Assembly (NCBI RefSeq): GCF_033807575.1
Contig: NC_084704.1
Span: forward strand, 7,091,056 to 7,155,055
Direction: 5' to 3'
DNA length: 64,000 nucleotides
Source: Cydia pomonella
Taxonomy: Eukaryota > Arthropoda > Insecta > Lepidoptera > Tortricidae
The notes below the pieces were generated by a model. That model was given only the letters and a program-made list of their open reading frames with translations. It was not told the origin of the DNA and searched no databases. Positions 56,016 through 64,000 of the stretch are shown here, in pieces. Every line of letters begins with the position of its first letter. Position 1 is the first letter of the stretch. Made by a program: the position numbers and the translations under genes.

Positions 56016-56535
56016 AAAAAAAATCTATAAGCAATATTGTCAATATAGGTACGTGTGGAATATGGGTAAGTGTGGCTGGCTTTCATAATAGAACCTGTTA
56101 CACATTGATGTTTTATTGCGGGTTCATACGTTTGTTACTTGTGATTTTTGGCATACGTATAAATAAACACGCAATGAACACCAATCAATATGGTTCACTT
56201 CGGTACTTACGAGTACAACAAAAAACAGAAAATTTTCCTATTGTTAGAAAAGGAAAAAGTGATGACATTAATTACAAATAAGTAGAATTGTTGATATATT
56301 ATTATTTGAACCGGGAAATAAAACAAGCCTTTTCCCACACTCGGTGCTTTAGTTATTTGTGTCCCAAGGGAGGAAAAGTAGGAAACTGCGTGCCGCCTGT
56401 AAAATTGTTACCCGAGTCGAAGGCGAGGTAATTCCTTGTTGGTATTTGAGCATAAAATACCTACCAAGATGCATTTTCGGAGCTGTGAGTGGAGGACGAG
56501 AGGTGGCGAACGCGTTATAACCACGAGTTATACCA
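56016..56535. other. No gene seen
   Basis: Short frames without a motif. Confidence 0.4.
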
Positions 56536-56539
56536 AATA

Positions 56540-56825
56540 TACAATGAGCTTAATGTCATTAAGATCATTAAGATCGAACGCCTGCGATGGGCAGGGCACG
56601 GATGGACGAGGCCAGAGTACCCAAACGCGTTCTAGAAGGCCGACCGGAGAGCCGCAGAGGTAAAGGCAGGCCCAAGCTCAGATGGTTGGAAGGCGTACAC
56701 CAGGATATCAGGACCTTAGGAGTGACGAATTGGAGAAGGAAAGCCACGAACAGATCGAAGAGATTAGCTTGACAAGGCTAAGGCCCACCTACGGCTGTAA
56801 TGCCTCAGATGATGATGATGACATC
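56540..56825 (+). pseudogene. Non-LTR LINE, C-terminal fragment with ATG-repeat tail
   Basis: The plus strand reads IYNELNVIKIIKIERLRWAG then H; after a frameshift RMDEARVPKRVLEGRPESRR, GKGRPKLRWLEGVHQDIRTL and GVTNWRRKATNRSKRLA to a stop; then GATGATGATGATGA at about 56811-56821. LRWAGH-x-x-RM-x-x-x-R-x-PK and GRP-x-x-RW-x-x-x-V-x-x-D-x-x-x-LG are characteristic of the C-terminal region of several non-LTR elements of insects, RTE-like among them. It differs from the RTE copies at 13265 and 49480. 5'-truncated and frameshifted. Confidence 0.75.
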
Positions 56826-56836
56826 CACTGACTATT

Positions 56837-56882
56837 AAACTATACATAACTCATGTACATATACATGAGTTATGTATAGTTT
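56837..56882. repeat. Hairpin with 21-bp perfect arms
   Basis: The left arm AAACTATACATAACTCATGT (plus A) and its exact complement at 56862-56882 flank a 4-nt loop (CATA). It lies 15 bp beyond the end of the LINE fragment. Confidence 0.9.
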
Positions 56883-58355
56883 CTAGCTCATTTTTTCAAT
56901 AGTAATCATCGCTATTACTACTGGCGCCACGGCGGGTGGATGCCGTTATTCTATGATTTAATGCCGATCGCCGAAGGTGATCTCGGTCCGATGATGAAGT
57001 GGACGTCACGGGAGGCGTCAGGCGGGTGAGATCATGTACGGCGAGCTGCAAAAGTGCATGAAATATAGTGGGTATAATAATAAAGCGTTCAGCCGTCGTC
57101 AGTCGCAGGGGACAGGCAGTCGCGGAAGGTATGTGTTCAAGCCCCAGAGCATAGAATTCATATATCTGTGGTTCAAGCAGACCAAAAGTTGCATTTTGCT
57201 TCTTTGAACCACGTGGCTACAGTAATGTTGTATTATTTGATGTTTTCGCCTAGCTCAATTTAGTTTAATTATTGACTGATAAAGATTTGCAATCGCTCAT
57301 AGTTTGTACCACAGAGTTAATCAGAGCACTATTCAAGAAATTAGTATGCACCACAGAAGTTACGAAGCTTTGTGTATACAGGCTGTTTATAATGTAAACG
57401 TTGTAGGTAAGTGTTAATATTATTGTAACAATATCGTACATTGTTATGTTTTTATCGCCGTATTTTATTTTTGACGCGGCTACTTGGTGCCGTTTCGACT
57501 CAAAACTGTAACTACTGTAATAGGTAACTAATTTTTTTTCTCTTTAATAATGAACACCAATAGCAAGTTTATAACATATTTTATGACAGACTTAGTTTTG
57601 TAGATTTTACTTCTCAAATATATCTACAGAATCAAGATATGGTTCTAAGTAAAAAACATAAAACTTTTAATTTTAGTAGGTATCTAGTAATAATACCTTT
57701 CGCTTGCTTGGGTATCAATATTAGGACGAGAGGTTAAACGAAAACTTTGTCCCCTTATAATATAAATAACTATTATTTCGCCAAAGGAAATAGCCATAGC
57801 TTCAGGCGAAAGCTCAGACAGTAAATAGGCTTTTTGCTAGGTCGTACAAATAGAACCAAGGTCTTGTCCGGATATACAGTGTGTATTTTTGATATAACTG
57901 CAGACGTAAACTAGACGTTGGTTTTAGTGCGATAAAACGATTCTCAATTATTTTTTCAATTTAGTCTTAACTAAGCATTTTTTTTTTGTTTCGAGCGGCA
58001 ATGTATTTCTTTTTCGTACAACATAGGAACTTGTCACACTATCGTCGCGTCATTAAATGCGACGTTTTGAGTTATAACAAAGTAGTGATACATGGCTGGC
58101 TGAATTATTTTAAATGGAAAAATAAAAGTCGTCTGTTTTTTATAAAACCTATGAAAGTATGTTCAAGCCTAAACTAAATTACCCTTTGGTTAAGCGGTCT
58201 TATGAAAAATACACGCTGTATACCTAACTTGCAATACTCATACATCTAAGATAACTCCAGATAACTGGCTCGTTTATTAAACTCAAGTAAATACTATTGT
58301 AATATAACATAACACCATTTCCAATACCCTATGGAAAGTTTACCCAATTGCACGT
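56883..58355. other. No recognisable gene
   Basis: A GC-richer patch at 56920-57150 holds TGTTCAAGCCCC, which looks a little like a polymerase III B box, but no A box or tRNA fold accompanies it. The rest is AT-rich. Confidence 0.4.
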
Positions 58356-58360
58356 TAGAT

Positions 58361-58485
58361 GGCGCTAGCGTCGAGATAGATCACGCAAGCGTTAATCCTT
58401 CTCAGTTTCATTGCATGTATTGTACGTAAACCGTTCCCTAGATGGCGCTGGCGTCAAAATAGAACGCGCAAGCGTTTGTCTTTCA
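58361..58485 (+). repeat. AGATGGCGCT repeat, tandem pair
   Basis: TTAGATGGCGCTAGCGTCGA with ATCACGCAAGCGTTAATC, and CTAGATGGCGCTGGCGTCAA with AACGCGCAAGCGTTTGTC, are two copies about 82 bp apart. AGATGGCGCT is a frequent repeat word in Lepidoptera (memory). Confidence 0.65.
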
Positions 58486-58496
58486 TGGAATAATAA

Positions 58497-58790
58497 AATT
58501 AGGAGGGAATACAATATTCAAAGTCGTTTTGCCACTTCTAAATATTTTTATTCTCCATGATTATCTTAGTGTGATATTGACACAATGAAAAACTAGGTAG
58601 TAGGTATATAGGTTTCCCTTTTTCCAAAATTTGAACTATTTGAAGTACATTTCTTTTTAATAAGCGACATCAAAATCAAAGTTATTTGATAAGATTTAGT
58701 TAGTGGATTATCTCCTGAAATGGAATTAAATAGAAAAAAAGTACCGTTAATTCGCTAGGATCCCAAAGCTATTCTTCCTCTCCCAAGTTC
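58497..58790. mobile_element. MITE, AGAGGGAA family, diverged full-length copy
   Basis: The left end ATTAGGAGGGAATACAA and the right end GCTATTCTTCCTCTCCC flank internal words shared with 8039-8335 (AATGAAAAACTAGGTAGT, AAGATTTAGTTAGTGGA, CGTTAATTCG). The ends no longer match perfectly. Confidence 0.65.
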
Positions 58791-59486
58791 TAAGTTTAAT
58801 TTGATTTTTATAGGCGACTCGGTTATATTATACGAAGTATCAACCACTTTCTTTCCAGAGTTGCTCGAAGTCTCGGAGACTGATTACTAAGTGGTGAATT
58901 GAAACCCGTTCGTGCTGAGGGTGGTGGAGTGGTGGTTTGCACTATGCTGGAGCAAACCAAACTTTTACTCGAACTGTGTTGCTTTTTTGTGTATTGTTTT
59001 CAGTGTTCCCGGAAGAGCAAGGAAATATGCAGTGCTGCAGCGATGAAAACAAAAGAACCGCTTAAGTAAAACAGGAGAAAAAAAAAAAAAACCTAACATA
59101 TTTACGTGCCTTGTATATGCTCATCAGCGTCAGCATCAGGCGGACTAACACAGGCCCAATGCAAAATCTGGATCTCTCGATCTTATATTTTTTTAATATG
59201 ATAATTACTTTAATTACAAACCATGTTTTATTGATACTGCGTGCTTTAGTACTTAGAAATAAATCTGTAATATTATTGTTTTCGTTTATCGTATTATAAT
59301 AATGCATGTTCGTTGAAGCAAATATTTGTAAAACTTAAATACTTTATCTACGCAATGTATAAATAATGTACCTATTCATCAAATTTTATAGAGAAATGTT
59401 TCTCATATAATTGAAATGTAAATTTCTTTTTCAGAAAACAAAAAAATCTTTAATCCGAATAGTGCAAAAATCCAATACAAGGTTTT
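58791..59486. other. No gene seen
   Basis: AT-rich, with overlapping short frames on both strands at 59062-59307 only. Confidence 0.4.
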
Positions 59487-59757
59487 ATAAATAAATAAAT
59501 AAATATTATAGGACATTATTACACAAATTGACTAAGTCCCACAGTAAGCTCAATAAGGCTTGTGTTGAGGGTAGTTAGACAACGATATATATAATATATA
59601 AATATTTATAAATACTTAAATACATAGAAAACACCCATGACTCAGGAACAAATATCCATGCTCATCACATGAATAAATGCCCTTACCAGGATTTGAACCC
59701 GGGACCATCGGCTTCGTAGGCAGGGTCACTACCCACTAGGCCAGACCGGTCGTCAAA
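59487..59757 (-). repeat. tRNA-derived SINE, family A, copy 5, full length
   Basis: Best preserved copy. Minus strand: GACGACCGGTCTGGCCTAGT head, A-box-like TGGCCTAGTGGGTAGTGACC, B box GGGTTCAAATCCTGG, CTTACTGTGGGACTTAGTCA near the end and an ATTTATTTATTTATTT tail. Differs from 36827-37091 at only a few positions. No clear target duplication. Confidence 0.93.
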
Positions 59758-59784
59758 CCTTTATCCTGGCTGATTCTATATAAC

Positions 59785-60075
59785 ACAACAACACCGCCGC
59801 AACATTTCCATCGTCACCACTTAGATGGTTCGCAGTCCTCAACTGTGCGTTTCTCCAGGAACTTTCTGCCTCGCACAGCTAAACTGTGGAATGAACTGTC
59901 GCCTGCGGTATTTCCGGACCGATACGACCTTCAAACCTTCAAGAAAAGAGCGTACTCCCATCTTAAAGGCCGGCAACGCACTTACAACCCCTCTGGTGTT
60001 GCAGGTGTCCATGGGCGGCAGTAATCGCTTACCATCAAGTGACCCGTCTGCTCGTTTGCCTCCTCTATCATAAAA
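59785..60075 (+). pseudogene. CR1-like LINE, C-terminal fragment, intact end
   Basis: The plus frame reads QHFHRHHLDGSQSSTVRFSR, NFLPRTAKLWNELSPAVFPD, RYDLQTFKKRAYSHLKGRQR and TYNPSGVAGVHGRQ to a stop at about 60032. Then come TCGCTTACCATCAAGTGACC, CGTCTGCTCGTTTGCCTCCT and an A-run (60073-60084). It is the C-terminal end of ORF2 of a CR1-group non-LTR retrotransposon, immediately followed by its 3' tail. The copy is 5'-truncated only a few dozen bases from the SINE at 59487. Older relatives: 3976-4215 and 52545-52840. Confidence 0.85.
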
Positions 60076-60084
60076 AAAAAAAAC

Positions 60085-60352
60085 AAAAGTTAAAGAAAGA
60101 GTGCTATCCTGAAATCAGCCGTGTAACTGAAACATGCGCTGAAGTAAGGGTTTAAAACTACATGGATCACACAGCACAACGACTGATTTCACATATTGGT
60201 GAGGCAGTGGAAGAATTGAATGAATTTTAATAACAACCGTTAGTATTAATATAAAAATGTATTGCAAGAAAGTGCCATTTTAAATGTAAGCTTTGAAGAT
60301 GACGACGCAAATGACCACTAAATGCTTGTATGTAATACGTAAGTTTGTCTTT
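60085..60352. other. No gene seen
   Basis: AT-rich, nothing recognised. Confidence 0.4.
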
Positions 60353-60740
60353 TTGAGGTTCCGTACCGCACAAGAAAAAAACGGAACACTATACGTGTAG
60401 TATCACGTTGTTCGTTTGTACGTCCGTCCGTCTGTCTGTCTGTAAAGACCCTTTATTTTGAGAACACATGGAGGTATCGAGTTCAAATTAAAATCGTATA
60501 CTCAGGTCTACAGTACCTTGAAGCTGTGAAAACATCAAATAATCTTTAAAATTAACAAAAAAAAGGATACAGCAATCGCAAAAACTTATATTTCGGTACT
60601 TTCCGTTGACCTATAACTGTGAAATTCGGCAAGTAATATCGTCTTACACCACAAGTACTGGTCTGAAAAGTATCAATTTGTAAAACTTATAAAAAAAGAA
60701 ATAAGTTGCTTTGTACGAAATCCTCGGTGGGTGAGTCCAA
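60353..60740 (+). repeat. GGTTCCGTACC lepidopteran repeat, diverged copy
   Basis: GAGGTTCCGTACCGCACAAG, GTCCGTCCGTCTGTCTGTCT, TATTTCGGTACTTTCCGTTG and TTGTACGAAATCCTCGGTGG correspond in order to the repeat at 7070-7275, with extra sequence between them. The 76-codon minus frame at 60644-60874 is chance. Confidence 0.6.
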
Positions 60741-61430
60741 GTCACACTTGTCGTATTTTTTTTACCTTCCAAGCTAAAACTAAAATAAAACATTGTTACA
60801 AAATCATTAGGGCTACAAAATATTTTTCGCCAAATTTTAGGACCAAGTACTGTGCACACTGCTAAGCTTACCATTTTAAAACGCTTTCTGGCTGTGACTT
60901 TTATTTGCCGGTTTAACCCAGATTATTCCGGGTTGGCGTCCGGAAATATCGCAGATTACATAGCCACAAAGTAACTTATTTTTAATTTTAAAATTGTAGA
61001 TGTAGGCGCTTTAATCGAGATCTGTTAATTAATGTTTTAACTAAATGAATTAAGTAAGAACGACAGCAATATTTTAAACTATACTTTTTATTATCCAATC
61101 TACATAACTGAGATATGATCAATTCAGATGAGGCATTTTAGAAACTATACTCGTAAAACTGAGTAATACGGATTAATCAATCGTTTTCTAATTTTGGTGG
61201 GCGAGAAGATATTTGATCAGCCAAAATGATATTGTTATGACCAGCACACACATAACACTTCTACAACGATCTGGAATTGATGATTTAGATATCTACTTAA
61301 AGCAACTACTGCTAATAGCAAAAAAAAAAAAACAAAAAAAGATATTTATTTATTTAATTTTGGTATGCGGCTGAGGAACTTCATTTCGTTCGTGTTTTTG
61401 CACAAACGCTCAAAAAGTAGAACAGATACT
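60741..61430. other. No gene seen
   Basis: AT-rich, with A-runs at about 61320-61332. GCTGTGAC ... GTAGCCAC-like words at 60892-60966 may be an old inverted repeat. Confidence 0.4.
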
Positions 61431-62230
61431 ATGTCTTATGCTCTGAAAGTGGGTCATTGTTGTTCTAAAAAGTGTGCAGAAAATGATACGTTTCTGCTCC
61501 AGAGCACTGTGTACTGTCTAAGTACATATTATTTTGTTTTTTTACGATAAGGAATTAAAATTCTGATTTAAATGGATTTGTTTCACGATTTCCATTCTGA
61601 TAATTAACTCCCCATTCCATAAATAACGATATTTTTACCTATCTTGTTAATTAAAAATACCTTCAAGAAATTCTATTAAAGTTTATTCTTAGCCTTGTTT
61701 TTATGAATGCACATGTATTTAACTTTCCTCGTATTCGACATGAAAAGTACAGTGTTTAACTCGGGTGAAAGGCATCATTTCAGCCTTTCAATTAACAATT
61801 CTGGTGAAAGTATCATTATTTATCCGGAGCTTCGTGTTTCTGGTCATTAGCTTAGACACTAACACTTTGTGCAGGACAGCCGCATAGCAGAGACGAAGTG
61901 CAAAAAGACCTTAGCGAATTCGGTGCCGTCCACTGAACAGAAACGGCTTTGGACAGAGAAGCATGGCGGACTTTGATGTCGGAGGCCAAGACCCACTTTG
62001 GGTAGCGACACAGCAGTAAGTAAGTAATTATCATTATTTATGGAATGGGAAGTTAAAATCAGAATTTAAATTGTACAACAAATCTATTAGAAACCAAATT
62101 GTAATTTTGGTTATCGTAAAAAAAGAAAAAAAACTGTACTTACTAAATGGTAAAACGCACTAGAACAGACATACCACTTTCCGCACACTTCTTAGATCGA
62201 CAATGGCTCACTTTTAGAGCATGAGAAAAT
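61431..62230. repeat. Old foldback element with about 200-bp arms
   Basis: 61432-61629 and 62029-62230 are inverted copies. For example CCCATTCCATAAATAACGAT on the left faces ATCATTATTTATGGAATGGG on the right, and TTTTTTTACGATAA faces TTATCGTAAAAAAA. Over the outer 63 bases about four in five positions pair. The loop of about 400 bp holds a LINE fragment. It may be a decayed DNA transposon with long terminal inverted repeats or an inverted duplication. Confidence 0.75.
61940..62000 (+). pseudogene. Short LINE C-terminal fragment
   Basis: The plus frame reads DREAWRTLMSEAKTHFG and a stop. DR-x-x-WR-x-L-x-x-x-A followed soon by a stop is a usual ending of RTE-like LINE proteins. It is too short to assign firmly. 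TAAGTAAGTAA after it may be the tail. It lies in the loop of the foldback at 61431-62230. Confidence 0.35.
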
Positions 62231-63230
62231 AAAAAAATTCAATGATATTCAAATGTTTACATTATTATGAGGGCAGTAGTCTTATTTACTTATTTAACAA
62301 AACATATATATCTAAGGCGACCAAATAATTTATTTGGTATTTTTTTTTAATCAGGCTTAAGATTTTAATAGGTCCTTAGTCGTACTTAAAGGTTTTCTTC
62401 AGCGACTAATATAATCTTTTAAATGTTTCCATTTATACCCAAAAATCACTAAAAGTTATTTAAAACCTTCGTTGTCGTCTGTGCTAGTTTCAAGCTCAAG
62501 CAACATAAAACATGAACACAATACGTGTGACTTCTTTATTATGTGAGGAGAGTACACAAATGCTTAAAACAGCAAAAAGGGGCGGACGTCGCTTGAATCG
62601 TAAGCGGTGTTCAAGTAACAAACTATTAGTTATGAGCGTACTTGGGGCTGTTCTGTTTTGCCGAGTCTGGGATAAGGCAAGTATGAGCCACTTTATATCT
62701 GGGTTTGCGGAGCGCAATTGAAAACATGTGTTACATACAAAGGTTTGAAGTCATCTAATGGAAGATACTAGTTAACTTTTTGCAATTTGCTTTTGTGGCG
62801 AAATAGGGTGGCCCGTAATCTTTTTTTAGGAAAAAGATGAATTACCATTCTTAATACCTATACAAGTTGCCCGCAAGGAATCGGAAAAAAATTAACCACG
62901 TATTACTGAGGTCATAAGAAGAAAAAAATCTTACACAAATTAAAATCAATTCCACCAAAACAATTTTTTCAATACATAATAAGTACATGTTGTTGGAAAA
63001 CTTAAGGATTAATATTTAATATGCATTGATATATTTTTTTTCGTAAAAACTAGTCTATTTAATGTGTTCCTTGTCACTTAGATATGTCAATAAGGACGTC
63101 TAGATTAAGTCCTATAAGTGGCGACACGACATCGCCATCAAAAAGGCGCTATTCACTAAAACACAATACAATAACGTTTTTTTTTTGTATTAACTCTGAA
63201 AGTAGGCGAATTAAAAAAAGTTTATATGAC
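62231..63230. other. No recognisable gene
   Basis: A plus frame of 69 codons at 62512-62721 is rich in K and R (KTAKRGGRRLNRKR) and lies in a GC-richer patch. It shows no known motif. The rest is AT-rich. Confidence 0.35.
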
Positions 63231-64000
63231 ATTTTTTTTTTTTTTTTTAATTTATTTATTTAAGGTCGCTCAAACAGCTAAGGTCATTAGCGACCACTAT
63301 AAATATACAATTATATCAAATCAAGTCATAATAGTTAACTAGTTTAAGAAATTTAACAGTACATTCTGAGGCAATCAAACAATCTTTTAAACATTTGGGC
63401 AGGTTAACAACTAATCTTTCTGTATTATACATCGGGCAATCAATTAACAAGTGTTTGATAGATATATCACTATTACACCTTAAGCACTTCCTTTTAGTTT
63501 CCTTGGTTATAAGATATAAATGAGTCACATTGCAATGTCCTATTCTTAATCTATTCATAACCACCTGATCCCTTCTATTATTTACATATAATGTACTCTT
63601 TTGGAAAACTGATTTCCTTATCTCATATAAGGCGCTATTGTTATTATTTACCCAATGGCTGTTCCATAATCTTTTAATATTTAATTTAAGGAATTTTTTG
63701 AGGTCTTGGTGGTTAGAAGTAGTGTAATTGCATTGTTCATTCCTCAAGGCCTCTTTAGCAGCGGTATCGGCCCTTTCATTTCCAGGAATACCTTGATGAC
63801 TAGGTATCCAGAATAATTCCACAACGAATTGCTTATCTATTAGGTTAAGTAGGTTTTCTCGTATTAAATTTATCAAAGGATCTTTGTTACTAATATTTGA
63901 AAGTGCCTTTAGTGTTGACATTGAATCAGAAAAAATTATGTGTTTTTTAACACTCGAGTTTTCGTTTATTACTTCTAGGCATTTAAGGATAGCAACTGCT
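63231..64000 (-). pseudogene. RNase H-bearing non-LTR retrotransposon, 3' end (cut by window edge)
   Basis: An uninterrupted minus-strand frame of 227 codons runs from the window edge (63999) to a stop at 63316-63318. It encodes the C-terminal end of ORF2. HIIFSDSMSTLKAL carries an RNase H catalytic aspartate. VVELFWIPSHQGIPGNERAD is the classical His/Asp segment of the RNase H active site. After it come MNRLRIGHCNVTHLYL and a CLRCNSDISIKHLLIDCP zinc-knuckle-like motif, then the C-terminus. RNase H removes RNA from the DNA hybrid after reverse transcription. Such a domain followed by this Cys/His motif is typical of I-group LINEs; the exact clade is uncertain. After the stop come AGTGGTCGCTAATGACCTTA (imperfect hairpin), AATAAATAAATT and a poly-A tail (T-run 63232-63248 on the plus strand). 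No stop or frameshift is seen in the visible part, so it is young; the upstream reverse transcriptase lies outside. Confidence 0.88.

Noticed and set aside
57090..57160. Polymerase III B box (TGTTCAAGCCCC) of a tRNA or SINE
   Set aside because: No A box at the proper distance and no second copy in the window.

Overview
The window reads as AT-rich insect DNA, most probably from a moth or butterfly. This rests on the overall base composition, the frequent TAGGTA/TACCTA and CTCGTA words, and dispersed repeats that I recognise from memory of lepidopteran genomes: a tRNA-derived SINE ending in ATAAATAAAT, the GGTTCCGTACC repeat, the AACCGACTTC repeat and the AGATGGCGCT repeat. No family assignment could be checked against a database. 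I see no bacterial-type operon, no rRNA, no free-standing tRNA gene and no CRISPR array.

No host protein-coding gene could be identified with confidence. Almost every long reading frame is a chance frame or part of a decayed transposable element. Two unexplained open frames, at 33755-34060 and 37594-37818, are the only candidates for something else. The window is therefore best read as an intergenic or intronic transposon graveyard.

Layout. 1-5 kb: quiet DNA, a doubtful ORF1-like remnant, a MITE and a CR1-like LINE end. 5-13 kb: dispersed repeats and a run of MITEs (7785-9342). 13-15 kb: an RTE-type LINE with reverse-transcriptase motifs and a large internal deletion, then a SINE. 15-20 kb: inverted-repeat elements, a 118-bp palindrome and a 2+2 array of divergent repeat units. 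21-28 kb: a LINE C-terminus, SINEs and a frameshifted Jockey-type reverse transcriptase. 28-31 kb: a SINE with a perfect 16-bp target-site duplication and a BEL/Pao-like gag remnant. 33-47 kb: SINEs, LINE ends, and a cluster at 46.0-47.0 kb with a PIF/Harbinger-like MITE and two hAT-like MITEs with 8-bp duplications. 47-54 kb: the longest coding remnant (262 codons) of a retroelement-like family that recurs five times in the window, plus an RTE end carrying a small inversion-duplication. 52-62 kb: two matching CR1-like LINE ends, another LINE end, a SINE and a degraded 800-bp foldback. 63.2-64 kb: the 3' end of an RNase H-bearing LINE that runs off the window.

These parts do not form a working pathway. 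Their interest lies in the history they record: 5'-truncated LINE copies, SINEs likely to depend on LINE machinery, nested MITEs and several long inverted repeats that can form hairpins.
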